64,000 nucleotides of DNA from Stappia stellulata (lineage in GTDB: Bacteria; Pseudomonadota; Alphaproteobacteria; Rhizobiales; Stappiaceae): assembly GCF_020176715.1 (NCBI RefSeq), contig NZ_JAIVMF010000005.1, forward strand, positions 181,706 to 245,705. The letters are read 5' to 3'. Position 1 is the stretch's first letter; the number at the start of each line of letters is the position of its first letter. The position numbers and the translations under genes were made by a program. Below are positions 46,382-55,509 of this stretch, in pieces. The notes beneath the pieces are model-generated. The model was not told where the DNA came from. It searched no databases and saw nothing but the letters and a program-made list of their open reading frames with translations.

Positions 46382-47500
46382 ATGTTGTCCAGCAGTTTAC
46401 CGGACGTTGAAATACGCCTGGCCCAGATGTCCGACCTTCCCGAATTGTTGCGCCTTGAAAACGCGTGCTTTTCCGGCGACCGAATTTCGCGGCGCAGCTT
46501 TCGCCGCTTTCTGGAAAGCGCCGGCGCCTCCTGTCTCGTCGCCGAGGCAAACGGGCAGATGCTTGGATATGCGCTGCTGCTGTTTCGCTCCGGAACGGCG
46601 CTTGCGCGGCTCTATTCGTTTGCCGTCGATCCGGCAGCGCGCGGCTCCGGCCTGTCGCGCCGGTTGCTCGCCGCCGCCGAGGCGGACGCCTTCGAGCGCG
46701 AGCGCATCCTGCTGCGGCTGGAGGTGCGCGAGGACAATGCGCCGGCCCGTGCGCTCTACGAGCGGGCCGGCTATCGGCGCCACGGGCGGGTTGCGGATTA
46801 CTATGAGGACGGTACGGCCGCGATCCGCATGGAAAAGCTGCTGCACGACGAGGCGGCGCCGCCTTCCGCCGTGCCCTATTTCTCGCAGACGACCGATTTC
46901 ACCTGCGGCCCCGCCTGCCTGATGATGGCGCTGAAGCACCTCGGTGCGGTCGAGACGCTCGACGAGCGGCTGGAGCTGCGCCTGTGGCGGGAAACGACGA
47001 CGATCTATCTGGCCTCCGGACACGGCGGCTGCGGCCCTTTCGGCATGGCGGTCGCCGCCGCCCATCGCGGTGTCGAGGCCGAGGTGCGGCTGGCGCCGGG
47101 CGGGCATCTGTTCCTGTCGTCGGTACGCGATCCGGACAAGCGCCGGGTGATGGAGATCGTCCAGGACGACTACCGGAGCGAAGCCGCCCGGCTCGGCATC
47201 GACAGCACCGGCGAGCCGCTCTCGGCCCCGGACCTCGCCGAAGCGGTGCGCGGCGGGGCGCTGGCGATCGTGCTGATCTCCGAGTACCGGATGCTGGGGC
47301 GGCGCGGCCCGCATTGGGTGCTGGTGCAGGGGCAGGATCCGCGCCATTTGTTCATTCACGACCCCTGGCTCGGCTACGAGGGCTATGAAACGCCGCAGGA
47401 TGCTGCCAACCTGCCGATCCCTTTCGCGGAATTCGATCGCATGGCACGCTGGGGCAAGCCGCCGGTCCGCGCTCAGATCCTCCTTAAGAAGGCACTGTAG
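46382..47500 (+). CDS. GNAT acetyltransferase fused to a C39-like papain-fold peptidase
   Basis: The 372-residue protein joins two domains. Residues about 9-155 are a GNAT N-acetyltransferase with the acetyl-CoA loop DPAARGSGLSRRLL (83-96) and REDNAPARALYERAGY. Residues about 163-370 are a C39/papain-like peptidase with Cys175 in TDFTCGPACL, His311 in GPHWVLVQG and Asp327 in FIHDPWLGYEG, so the triad looks complete. No signal peptide or membrane segment is visible. The RimK-like ligase gene starts 3 bp after the stop. Predicted role: processing and acetylating a peptide made or modified by that ligase (inference). Confidence 0.88.
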   Translation: MLSSSLPDVEIRLAQMSDLPELLRLENACFSGDRISRRSFRRFLESAGASCLVAEANGQMLGYALLLFRSGTALARLYSFAVDPAARGSGLSRRLLAAAEADAFERERILLRLEVREDNAPARALYERAGYRRHGRVADYYEDGTAAIRMEKLLHDEAAPPSAVPYFSQTTDFTCGPACLMMALKHLGAVETLDERLELRLWRETTTIYLASGHGGCGPFGMAVAAAHRGVEAEVRLAPGGHLFLSSVRDPDKRRVMEIVQDDYRSEAARLGIDSTGEPLSAPDLAEAVRGGALAIVLISEYRMLGRRGPHWVLVQGQDPRHLFIHDPWLGYEGYETPQDAANLPIPFAEFDRMARWGKPPVRAQILLKKAL

Positions 47501-47503
47501 GTC

Positions 47504-48964
47504 ATGGCCACATGGGTCGTACTCGTCGACAATCCCAAGGATGTCTCCAACGCCGACACGCCGCACAAGGTGATGAGCGTGCGCGACTACCTGATGCGGC
47601 CGAAGCTCTTTACCGGCACGCATCCCAATATCATCAACCTGTCGCGCTCCTACGCCTATCAGGGCGCGGGCTACTACGCCTCGCTGCTGGCCGAGGCGCG
47701 CCAGCACCGCGTGCTGCCCAACGTCGAGACGATGATCGAATTGTCCCGCAAGGGGCTTTACCGCCATGCGCTGCCCGAGCTGGAGGACAGCCTCAACCGC
47801 TGTCTCGCCAAGGCGGACAAGGATGTCGTCGGCGAGCGCATCCTCGTGTGCCTCGGCTACAGCAGCGTCGCCGCGCTGGAACCCTTCGCGCGTCTGCTGT
47901 TCGACTGGTACCGCGCGCCGATCCTGGAGGTGACGCGCACCTCCGGCGACTGGTCGGCGATCGCCCGCATCCGCACGGTGTCGATCTCCGATCTCGATGC
48001 GGAGCGCCGCGCCTTCATGATGGAGAGCCTGGAGCGCTACACCCATCGCGCCTGGCGCGCGCCGAAGCAGCGCGTGCCGATGAAATATTCGCTCGCCGTG
48101 CTGTCGGACCCGAAGGACGAACTGCCGCCCTCCAGCCAGGCGTCGCTGCGCCACATGGCCAAGGTCGCCGCGCGCCAGGGGGTGGAACTCGTGCCCATCG
48201 GCAAGGGCGACCTCGACCGGCTGGCGCAACATGACGCGCTCTTCATCCGCGAGACGACGAATATCGACAATCACACCTATCGCTTCGCCCGCCGCGCGAC
48301 GCAGGAGCGCATGCCGGTGATCGACGATCCGGTCTCCATGATCCGCTGCACCAACAAGGTCTATCTGGCCGAACTGATGGAAAGCCACGGCGTGCCCGTG
48401 CCGCGCACCGCGATCCTTTCCAGCGTCAAGGAGGCGGCCGGCCTTGAACAGCGGCTCGGCTCGCCGGTGGTCCTCAAGATCCCGGACGGTTCCTTCAGCC
48501 GGGGCGTCTTTCGCGTTTCGGGCGAGGCGGAGATCGCGGAAAAGCTGAAACTGCTGCTCGACGACAGCGACATCATCATCGCCCAGGAATATTGCCCGAC
48601 GGAATTCGACTGGCGCATCGGCGTGCTCGACGGCGAGCCTTTGTTCTCGGTGCAGTATCTGATGGCGAAGAAGCACTGGCAGATCGTCAAGCACGAGGAC
48701 GGCAAGCAGGCCAAGGAGGGCAGCTTCCGCTCCGTGTCGTTGGCCGAAACGCCGCCGGCGGTGGTGGAGACGGCGGTGCGCGCCGCCCGCCTCATCGGCG
48801 ACGGCTTCTATGGCGTCGATCTGAAATCCTTCGGCGACCGCGTCGTGGTGATCGAGGTCAACGACAATCCCAACCTCGACCACGGGGTCGAGGATTCCGC
48901 GGAAAAAGACGCGGTGTGGGAACGGCTGGTGCGCTGGTTCGTGCGCCGCATCGAGGCGCGGTAG
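47504..48964 (+). CDS. RimK-like ATP-grasp ligase with RLAN N-terminal domain
   Basis: The 486-residue protein has an N-terminal RLAN-type domain (residues about 1-190, with [23 protein letters not shown] and [27 protein letters not shown]) and a C-terminal ATP-grasp domain. ATP-grasp features are [15 protein letters not shown] around Lys325, [17 protein letters not shown], and the Mg site [16 protein letters not shown] (residues 449-464). RimK relatives add amino acids such as Glu to carboxyl groups of proteins or peptides. The start is 3 bp after the GNAT-peptidase gene, so one operon is near certain. The acceptor and added amino acid are unknown. Confidence 0.9.
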   Translation: MATWVVLVDNPKDVSNADTPHKVMSVRDYLMRPKLFTGTHPNIINLSRSYAYQGAGYYASLLAEARQHRVLPNVETMIELSRKGLYRHALPELEDSLNRCLAKADKDVVGERILVCLGYSSVAALEPFARLLFDWYRAPILEVTRTSGDWSAIARIRTVSISDLDAERRAFMMESLERYTHRAWRAPKQRVPMKYSLAVLSDPKDELPPSSQASLRHMAKVAARQGVELVPIGKGDLDRLAQHDALFIRETTNIDNHTYRFARRATQERMPVIDDPVSMIRCTNKVYLAELMESHGVPVPRTAILSSVKEAAGLEQRLGSPVVLKIPDGSFSRGVFRVSGEAEIAEKLKLLLDDSDIIIAQEYCPTEFDWRIGVLDGEPLFSVQYLMAKKHWQIVKHEDGKQAKEGSFRSVSLAETPPAVVETAVRAARLIGDGFYGVDLKSFGDRVVVIEVNDNPNLDHGVEDSAEKDAVWERLVRWFVRRIEAR

Positions 48965-49172
48965 GGGCGCGGCAGAAGGGGCAGTAGCGAGCACGCTCGC
49001 GCCCTCCCGTCCGGCTCACTGTTGCCCCAAAGGCGCAAATCCCATATCAGGGGCGCGCCGGCGCTTGCGCGATCTTGCGCGACCGACGCCGTCACCCCAG
49101 AAAGCGGGGGCGCCTCAGCCCCTGAAGCCCATGCTTACCTGCCGCGTTTGCAGGAGTGAGCCGGAGAGACAC

Positions 49173-51134
49173 ATGATCGACCTGACCTTTCCCGACAATT
49201 CCGTTCGCGCGTTCGAGCCAGGCGTCACCGGCGCGGAGATCGCCGCCGGCATTTCCAAGTCGCTTGCCAAGAAGGCGGTCGCGGTTGCCATCGACGGAAC
49301 GCTCGCCGACCTGTCTGAGCCGATCCGCTCTGACGCGAAGCTGGAGATCGTGACGCGCGACGACCCGCGCGCGCTGGAACTGATCCGCCACGACGCGGCC
49401 CATGTGATGGCCGAGGCCGTGCAGGAGCTGTGGCCGGGAACGCAGGTCACCATCGGTCCGGTGATCGAGAACGGCTTCTACTACGACTTCAAGCGCGACG
49501 AGCCGTTCACCCCCGACGACCTGCCGGTCATCGAGAAGAAGATGCGCGAGATCATCCAGCGCGGCGATGCCTTCACCAAGGAAGTGTGGTCGCGCGAGGA
49601 GGCCAAGCGCCACTTCCTGTCGAAGGGCGAGACCTACAAGGTGGAACTGCTCGACGCGATCCCCGAGGGCGAGGACGTCAAGATCTACAAGCAGGGCGAC
49701 TGGCTCGATCTCTGCCGTGGGCCGCATATGGCCTCGACCAAGCAGATCGGCGACGCCTTCAAGCTGATGAAGGTGGCCGGCGCCTATTGGCGCGGCGACA
49801 GCGACAACGAGATGCTGACCCGCATCTACGGCACCGCCTGGGCGAATGAGGCGGAGCTGAAGGCCTATCTCCACATGCTGGAGGAGGCGGAGAAGCGCGA
49901 CCACCGCAAGCTCGGCCGCGAGATGGACCTGTTCCATTTCCAGGAAGAGGGGCCGGGCGTCGTCTTCTGGCACGCCAAGGGCTGGAGCCTGTTCCAGAGC
50001 CTCGTGTCCTACATGCGCCGCCGGCTGGCGGAAGACTATGACGAGGTCAACGCGCCGCAGATCCTTGACACCTCGCTGTGGGAGACCTCCGGTCACTGGG
50101 GCTGGTACAAGGAAAACATGTTTTCCGTGCAATGTGCCGATCCGGAAGCCGAGGACACGCGCCTCTTTGCGCTGAAGCCGATGAACTGCCCGGGTCACGT
50201 GCAGATCTTCAAGCACGGGCTGAAGAGCTACCGCGACCTGCCGCTGCGTCTGGCCGAATTCGGCGCGGTGCATCGCTACGAGCCGTCGGGCGCGATGCAC
50301 GGGCTGATGCGCGTGCGCGGCTTCACCCAGGACGATGCCCATGTGTTCTGCACCGAGGAGCAGCTTGCCGAGGAGTGCCTCAAGATCAACGAGCTGATCC
50401 TGTCGACCTATGCCGATTTCGGCTTCGACGAGATCGTCGTCAAGCTTTCCACCCGGCCGGAAAAGCGTGTCGGCTCCGATGCCTCCTGGGACCATGCCGA
50501 AGCGGTGATGGGCAAGGTCTTGAAGACCATCGAGGCGCAGTCCGGCGGGCGCATCAAGACCGGCATCCTGGAAGGCGAGGGCGCCTTCTACGGTCCGAAG
50601 TTCGAATACACCCTGCGCGACGCCATCGGCCGCGAATGGCAGTGCGGCACCACGCAGGTCGACTTCAACCTGCCGGAGCGCTTCGGCGCCTTCTACGTCG
50701 ACGCCAACGGCGAGAAGAAGACCCCGGTGATGGTGCACCGCGCGATCTGCGGATCGATGGAACGCTTCCTTGGCATTCTCATCGAGAACTACGCCGGACA
50801 TTTCCCGCTGTGGCTGGCGCCGCAGCAGGTGGTCGTCACCACGATCACCTCGGACGCCGACGACTATGCCCGCGAGGTTCTCGCCGCGATGAAGAAGGCC
50901 GGCCTGCGCGCCGAGATCGATCTGCGCAACGAGAAGATCAACTACAAGGTCCGCGAGCATTCGCTGGCGAAGACGCCGGTGATCGTCGTCTGCGGCAAGC
51001 GCGAGGCGGAGGAGCGCACGGTAAACATCCGCCGCCTCGGCTCCAAGCACCAGACCGCCATGGGTCTCGACGAGGCGGTGTCCTCGCTGGTCGACGAGGC
51101 GATCGCCCCGGACCTGCGCCGGGACGCGGAGTAA
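49173..51134 (+). CDS. thrS: Threonine-tRNA ligase
   Basis: The 653-residue class II synthetase has an N-terminal TGS domain, an editing domain with [16 protein letters not shown] (HxxxH metal site) and CRGPHMAST, a catalytic core with motif 2 [27 protein letters not shown] and CPGHVQIFK, and a C-terminal anticodon-binding domain. It is full length. ATG at 49173 has GGAGAG upstream; upstream open frame lacks homology. No T-box or leader control was seen in the 208-bp gap before it. Confidence 0.97.
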   Translation: MIDLTFPDNSVRAFEPGVTGAEIAAGISKSLAKKAVAVAIDGTLADLSEPIRSDAKLEIVTRDDPRALELIRHDAAHVMAEAVQELWPGTQVTIGPVIENGFYYDFKRDEPFTPDDLPVIEKKMREIIQRGDAFTKEVWSREEAKRHFLSKGETYKVELLDAIPEGEDVKIYKQGDWLDLCRGPHMASTKQIGDAFKLMKVAGAYWRGDSDNEMLTRIYGTAWANEAELKAYLHMLEEAEKRDHRKLGREMDLFHFQEEGPGVVFWHAKGWSLFQSLVSYMRRRLAEDYDEVNAPQILDTSLWETSGHWGWYKENMFSVQCADPEAEDTRLFALKPMNCPGHVQIFKHGLKSYRDLPLRLAEFGAVHRYEPSGAMHGLMRVRGFTQDDAHVFCTEEQLAEECLKINELILSTYADFGFDEIVVKLSTRPEKRVGSDASWDHAEAVMGKVLKTIEAQSGGRIKTGILEGEGAFYGPKFEYTLRDAIGREWQCGTTQVDFNLPERFGAFYVDANGEKKTPVMVHRAICGSMERFLGILIENYAGHFPLWLAPQQVVVTTITSDADDYAREVLAAMKKAGLRAEIDLRNEKINYKVREHSLAKTPVIVVCGKREAEERTVNIRRLGSKHQTAMGLDEAVSSLVDEAIAPDLRRDAE

Positions 51135-51206
51135 GACTGAGCGGATCTCGGCGACGGCGGCCTGTTGGCAACGCCGCCGGGGTCACCCCAGTGACGAAGG
51201 GGGCGA

Positions 51207-51372
51207 GTGCTTTCCCGCATCATACCGGGCAAGCGAACGCGCGACCCGGTATCGGGGAGCCCGAGAGCTTCTTTTCGAATGAGGTGCCCGGCACGAGACC
51301 GTGCCTCACCGATCTCGGATCGCAGCTCACGCTGCGTCCGGAAGGACGCCCGTTTCGAGGCTTTTTCGCTCG
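51207..51372 (+). repeat. Dispersed intergenic repeat, copy 2
   Basis: Same orientation as copy 1. The left part reads CATACCGGGCAAGCGAACGC then GCGACCCGGTATCGGGGAGC; the right part GCCTCACCGATCTCGGATCG and CAGCTCACGCTGCGTCCGG, which folds with itself, then GGACGCC and CGAGGCTTT. It fills most of the 282-bp gap between the convergent thrS and secreted-protein genes. Confidence 0.88.
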
Positions 51373-51416
51373 ATAGGGGGTTGCCGGTGTCAAAGCGTGC
51401 GCGACGGGCGGCTTGC

Positions 51417-52457
51417 TCAGTTTTGCATGACGCTGCTGGTCAGCACCTCGACCTCGCCGTGCTCGGCCGTCTTCACTACGAAATTGCGCGAATAGAGCTT
51501 GTCCGCATTGCGCGCGATCACCTGGTATTCACCCGATGCGAGGGTGAAGGCCGGGAAGGCGCCGTTGCCTTCCGCCACCACGTCGCCGCCCGGCGTGAGC
51601 ACGCTCCAGGCGGTGCTGGCGAGCGCTTCGCCGCCGCGCTGGTTGACCAGCTTCAGCGTGACGCGCGCCGCATTGTGGTAGACGGTCGCCTCGGTGAGCT
51701 TGCCCGGTTCGACGTGGATGTCGGCCCGCACGATCGCGTTGACCCCGCCGTAGCGGCTGACCACGTGATAGGTGTCGGCGTTGAGGCGCACGACCTCGCC
51801 GGGTGCGATGTTGCCGGCGACCAGCTTGCGCTCGCCGCGACTGTTGAATTCGCGCTCGTAAATGTCGAAACGGACCCGGCCGGTGGTGATCGGCATGTGG
51901 CCGCTGAACTGGGCGTCGAGCTTCATGCCGCCGGCATTGAGCAGCACCGTCTGGCTTGTCACGCCGTTGTCGACGGCAATGCGGCTGGTGCGCCCGGCAA
52001 AGCCGAACGCCGTATGCACCAGATAGGTTCCCGGCTCGAGGCGGAAGTCCGCATCGCCCCCGGTCGCGGTGGCGACCAGTTCAAGCTGGCCGTCGTCGCC
52101 GGGCGCATCGGCATAGACGCGCCAGGACACGCCCCGGGTCAGGGACGGACTGTCCTCGCTCAGGCGGGCGACGAGATAGACCGGGCTGACCCCGGACAGG
52201 CCCGGCATGCCCGTGTCCGGGGTGATGGCCGGTGCGTAGGAAACGGCGGGGGCAATCGCTCCCTGGATCGGGGCGGGGGCTGCAAGGCCGTCGAGCGGCG
52301 CCGGATCGTCCAAAACCGCGCGGCCGTCATCGGGCCCGCCGGGGGCGCCGAGCGCGTCGGGCTTGGGCGGCGGCACGACCACCTCCTGGGCGACGGCGGA
52401 CGTGGCGAGGCCCGCCACGAGTGCCAAGCCCGCAAGGAATTTCGTCAAGACATGCAT
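51417..52457 (-). CDS. Exported protein with three internal repeats, function unknown
   Basis: The 346-residue protein has a signal peptide (MHVLTKFLAGLALVAGLATSAVAQ) and a Pro-rich linker to about residue 90. Three repeats of roughly 80-90 residues follow (about 95-178, 179-266, 267-342). Each has a strand like (W/F)(R/D/S)(V)(Y/L), a turn, and a closing G(T/E)Y(L/Q)V or DTYHV strand, suggesting tandem beta-sandwich domains of carboxypeptidase-regulatory-like type. It is probably periplasmic or surface-exposed. No enzyme motif is seen. Homologues are annotated only as hypothetical in related genera, as far as I recall. Confidence 0.8.
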   Translation of the reverse strand: MHVLTKFLAGLALVAGLATSAVAQEVVVPPPKPDALGAPGGPDDGRAVLDDPAPLDGLAAPAPIQGAIAPAVSYAPAITPDTGMPGLSGVSPVYLVARLSEDSPSLTRGVSWRVYADAPGDDGQLELVATATGGDADFRLEPGTYLVHTAFGFAGRTSRIAVDNGVTSQTVLLNAGGMKLDAQFSGHMPITTGRVRFDIYEREFNSRGERKLVAGNIAPGEVVRLNADTYHVVSRYGGVNAIVRADIHVEPGKLTEATVYHNAARVTLKLVNQRGGEALASTAWSVLTPGGDVVAEGNGAFPAFTLASGEYQVIARNADKLYSRNFVVKTAEHGEVEVLTSSVMQN

Positions 52458-52697
52458 GTCGTTCGATTCGTCCCGCTCGGTCGAGTTTGATCCTGCCCTA
52501 GTTCCTTCCCCAAAACTGGGGCGATTTCAAGTCGAGGCGGGTCCGCCCGGAGGTCCTTTGCGGTTTCGGCGCGCTCGCATAATTGACAGCGGGGAAAAGG
52601 CAGCTACCTGTTGCGGGGACAGGAGCCTTGCCGCGCCCGCGACGGACGCGCGAAGAGCTCTCCCCATTCGTTCGAATTCCTGCCCGGAAGGACGCTC

Positions 52698-53282
52698 ATG
52701 ACACTGGAACCCTTCGACGTGCTCGGCCATTTGCGCAAGCGCCGCTCGCACCCGGCCGCCAGCCTGGCGGAGCCCGCGCCGCAGGGCGCGGCCCTGCAGA
52801 CGATCCTGGAAGCGGCCTCGCGCGTGCCGGACCACGGCAAGCTCGTGCCCTGGCGGTTCATCCTGGTGCGCGGCGACGCCCGCGACGCGCTGGGCGAAAG
52901 GCTGGTGAAGATGCTGGAAGCGCGGGGCGAGAGCCTCGACGACACGCGCCGCGAGCAGGAGGCGACGCGGTTTTCGCGCGCGCCGCTGGTGGTGGCGGTG
53001 GTCAGCCGTGCCGCCGTCCATCCCAAGATCCCGGTGTGGGAGCAGCAGCTCTGCGTCGGTGCGGTCTGCATGAACCTGGTTCACGCGGCCCATGCCAGCG
53101 GCTATGCCGCGCAGTGGCTGACCGAATGGATGGCCTTCGACGACGAGGTTGGCGCGGTGCTCGGGCTGTCGGATGCGGAGCGCGTCGCGGGCTTCGTGCA
53201 CATCGGAACCCCGACGACGGTGCCGGCGGAGCGCGCCCGCCCGGATCTCGACAGCCTGATCAGCGAATGGACCCCGCAATGA
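52698..53282 (+). CDS. Nitroreductase family protein (YdjA-like)
   Basis: The 194-residue FMN-dependent oxidoreductase has RKRRSHPAASLAEP at the N terminus, the FMN site ASRVPDHGKLVPWRFILV and a C-terminal VAGFVHIGTPTTVPAERARP. The minimal length and PDHGKL motif resemble YdjA, which has a narrow active site and an unclear physiological substrate. ATG at 52698 has GGAAGG upstream. The following flavin reductase gene overlaps the stop by 4 bp (ATGA), implying joint use of flavin. Confidence 0.9.
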   Translation: MTLEPFDVLGHLRKRRSHPAASLAEPAPQGAALQTILEAASRVPDHGKLVPWRFILVRGDARDALGERLVKMLEARGESLDDTRREQEATRFSRAPLVVAVVSRAAVHPKIPVWEQQLCVGAVCMNLVHAAHASGYAAQWLTEWMAFDDEVGAVLGLSDAERVAGFVHIGTPTTVPAERARPDLDSLISEWTPQ

Positions 53283-53890
53283 CCCATTATTCCTACACGA
53301 TCGCCGAGGGTCACGGCCTGCCGCACAATCCCTTCAAGGCGATCGTCGCGCCGCGTCCCGTCGGCTGGATCTCGACCGTGGGGCAGGACGGCGCCTTCAA
53401 TCTCGCGCCCTACAGCTTCTTCAATGCGGTTTGCGACACGCCGCCGATGGTGCTGTTTTCCTCCAGCGGCTTCAAGGACACGGTGGCCAATGTCGAGGCG
53501 TCGGGCGATTTCGTCTTCAATCTGGCGACCGAGGACCTGAAGGACGCCATGAACCGGACGTCGGCGCCCTATGCGCATGGCGTTTCGGAATTCGACAAGG
53601 CGGGCCTCACGCCGGTGGCGTCGGATCTGGTTGCCGCGCCGCGCGTCGGCGAGGCCAAGGCCGCCTTCGAGTGCCGGCACCTGCAGACCATCCGCCCGGT
53701 CGGCCTCGATGGCACGCCCGCCGACAATTGGATCGTGCTCGGCCAGGTGGTCGCGGTGCACATCGACCGCTCGGTGCTGGTCGACGGGCTGTTCGACGTC
53801 ACCCTGGCGCGGCCGCTGTCGCGGCTGGGATATATGGACTACGCCGTCGTCGACAGCGTGTTCCAGATGACGCGGCCGGCCGCCGACTGA
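53279..53890 (+). CDS. Flavin reductase/FMN-binding split-barrel protein
   Basis: The 203-residue protein has the split-barrel FMN-binding fold: AIVAPRPVGWISTVGQDGAFNLAPYSFFNAVCDTPPMVLFSS and FVFNLATEDLKDAMNRTSAPY. This subgroup (DIM6/NTAB type) is distinct from the HpaC-like protein at 3476. It may supply reduced flavin or act as an oxidoreductase itself. It is translationally coupled to the upstream nitroreductase gene. It converges on the CoA-ester lyase gene. Confidence 0.9.
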   Translation: MTHYSYTIAEGHGLPHNPFKAIVAPRPVGWISTVGQDGAFNLAPYSFFNAVCDTPPMVLFSSSGFKDTVANVEASGDFVFNLATEDLKDAMNRTSAPYAHGVSEFDKAGLTPVASDLVAAPRVGEAKAAFECRHLQTIRPVGLDGTPADNWIVLGQVVAVHIDRSVLVDGLFDVTLARPLSRLGYMDYAVVDSVFQMTRPAAD

Positions 53891-53899
53891 GCCACCCTT

Positions 53900-53931
53900 T
53901 CGGCAAGGGCGGGGGATGTCCTGTCCTTGCC
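53900..53931. terminator. Possible terminator hairpin between convergent genes
   Basis: CGGCAAGG and CCTTGCCG pair over 8 bp around a 16-nt loop. There is no T-run on either strand, so activity is doubtful. Confidence 0.3.
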
Positions 53932-53959
53932 GTGCGGGCGGTCATTTCGGATGGTCCGT

Positions 53960-54847
53960 TCAGGCGGTCGAAAGTCCGGCGGCGCGCGCGCGGGCGAGCA
54001 GCTTTTCCGCCCGCCTCAGATGCGGCCGGTCGAGCATTTCTCCGTCCAGCCCGACCACGCCCGGATCGCCGGCAGCGGCGAAGGCGTCGACGATGCGGCG
54101 CGCGTCGGCAATGGCGTCCGCGGACGGCGTGAAGACCTCGTTGATGACGGGAACCTGCGCCGGATGGATCACCATCTTGGCGGTGAATCCGTCGCGCAGC
54201 GCGTCTTCCGCTTCCCGCCGCAGGCCGTCGAGATCGCGGAAGTTGGTGAAGACCGTGTCGATGGGAATGGCGCTAGCGGCAACCGCGCCGAACAGGCACA
54301 GATTGCGCGCCATGCGGAAAGGCTCGGTGAAGCCGCCCGATGCGTCGCGGTTTCCAAGCGCGCCGATGTCGGCGGAAAGATCCTCCGCGCCCCAGGACAG
54401 CCCGTCGAGCCGCGCGCTGGCGCCGGCGTAGCTGCCGAGGTTGAACAGCGAGGCGGCGGTTTCGGTCGCGACGATCACGATCCGCGTCGACCCGTCGGGC
54501 AGGTCGTTCTGCGCCTCGTGGACGGCAAGCTTTGCGTCCAACTGTTGCACGCTTGCTCCCGAGATCGACTTCGGAAGCATGATGCCTTCGGGGGCGGCCG
54601 GCATGACTGCTGCGAGGTCGGCGTCGGTCTCGCCGGTGTCGAGGGCGTTGACGCGGACATAGAGGCGCGGGCGCTCGCTGCGCTCCCGTGCCTCGGCCAG
54701 AAACCGGGCCGCGACGGCGCGGGCATTTTCCTTGGCGTCGAGCGCGACGGAATCCTCAAGATCGATGAGGAGAACGTCGGCGCCGCTGTCGAGACCCTTG
54801 GCCAGCTTGCGCTCGCTGTCGGCCGGCACGAACAGGAGGGAGCGCAT
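53960..54847 (-). CDS. HpcH/HpaI-family CoA-ester lyase (CitE-like)
   Basis: The 295-residue protein is a TIM-barrel lyase of the CitE/malyl-CoA lyase group: RSLLFVPADSERKLAKG, LIDLEDSVALDAKENAR with the Mg-binding acids, RLYVRVNALDTGETDADL, EGIMLPKSISG, IVIVATETAASLFNL and the C-terminal GFTAKMVIHPAQVPVINEVF. Likely substrates are malyl-, methylmalyl- or citramalyl-CoA. The MaoC dehydratase gene directly upstream (4 bp apart) could supply the hydroxyacyl-CoA. Confidence 0.9.
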   Translation of the reverse strand: MRSLLFVPADSERKLAKGLDSGADVLLIDLEDSVALDAKENARAVAARFLAEARERSERPRLYVRVNALDTGETDADLAAVMPAAPEGIMLPKSISGASVQQLDAKLAVHEAQNDLPDGSTRIVIVATETAASLFNLGSYAGASARLDGLSWGAEDLSADIGALGNRDASGGFTEPFRMARNLCLFGAVAASAIPIDTVFTNFRDLDGLRREAEDALRDGFTAKMVIHPAQVPVINEVFTPSADAIADARRIVDAFAAAGDPGVVGLDGEMLDRPHLRRAEKLLARARAAGLSTA

Positions 54848-54850
54848 GGA

Positions 54851-55312
54851 TCAGGCGCCTCCGTTGCGCTTTTTCATGAAGGCCTGACGGCGGCAGACGG
54901 CGACCAGCACGTCGTGCTGATTGAAGGCCTTGTGCTCGAACTCGACGATGCCGGCGTCCGGACGCGAGCGGGATTCGCGCTTGGTGATGACTTCCGTGGT
55001 GCAGTGGACGCTGTCGCCCTGAAACAGCGGGTGGGGAAACTTCACGTCGCTCATGCCGAGGTTGGCGATGGTGGTGCCAACGGTGGTGTCATTCACCGAA
55101 ATGCCGATGAGCAGGCCGAGGGTGAACAGGCTGTTGACCAGCGGCTGACCCCACTCCGTCTGGGTTTCGCAGAAATGCCGGTCGATGTGCAGCGGCTGCG
55201 GGTTCAGCGTCATGTTGGAGAACAGCATGTTGTCCATCTCCGTCACCGTGCGGGTGAGCGTGTGATGAAAGACGTGCCCGATCTCGAACTCCTCAAAATG
55301 CAGTCCCGGCAT
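54851..55312 (-). CDS. MaoC family dehydratase
   Basis: The 153-residue single hotdog-domain protein has FEEFEIGHVFHHTLTRTVTEMDN, NPQPLHIDRHFCE (catalytic His and nearby acid) and GQPLVNSLFTLGLLIGISV. It should hydrate an enoyl-CoA. It is much shorter than the double-hotdog mesaconyl-CoA hydratase (about 340 residues), so that identity is unlikely. ATG at 55312 has GGGGGAGG upstream. It forms an operon with the CitE-like lyase gene, 3 bp downstream. Confidence 0.88.
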   Translation of the reverse strand: MPGLHFEEFEIGHVFHHTLTRTVTEMDNMLFSNMTLNPQPLHIDRHFCETQTEWGQPLVNSLFTLGLLIGISVNDTTVGTTIANLGMSDVKFPHPLFQGDSVHCTTEVITKRESRSRPDAGIVEFEHKAFNQHDVLVAVCRRQAFMKKRNGGA

Positions 55313-55436
55313 GGAATCCTCCCCCTTTGGAATTGCACGCGAATGCGGTGCAATTTGCGCGATGCTTTCAGATTATGCGAATCGCCTTTCCCGCATACCC
55401 ACGCAAAACCCAAGGCGCAACAGGCGTTAAGAGGCA

Positions 55437-55451
55437 TTAACGACTCGTTAA
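55437..55451. promoter_or_regulatory. CtrA-type box, part of a triple TTAA array
   Basis: TTAACGACTCGTTAA matches TTAA-N7-TTAA; a further TTAA lies 6 bp upstream (55427-55430) and a TTAACC near 55469. The array is about 60 bp before the transglycosylase-domain gene. Confidence 0.6.
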
Positions 55452-55509
55452 CCACTTGCCTCCGACTCTTAACCAAATCCTAAGACATGCGTACCCAGGA
55501 GTGCGGAGC

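Noticed and set aside
46397..48994. 865-codon open frame antisense to the GNAT-peptidase and ligase genes
   Set aside because: It spans two well-supported genes on the other strand, and its composition is that of a shadow frame.
49092..51050. 652-codon open frame antisense to thrS
   Set aside because: Shadow frame of a clear housekeeping gene, without homology.
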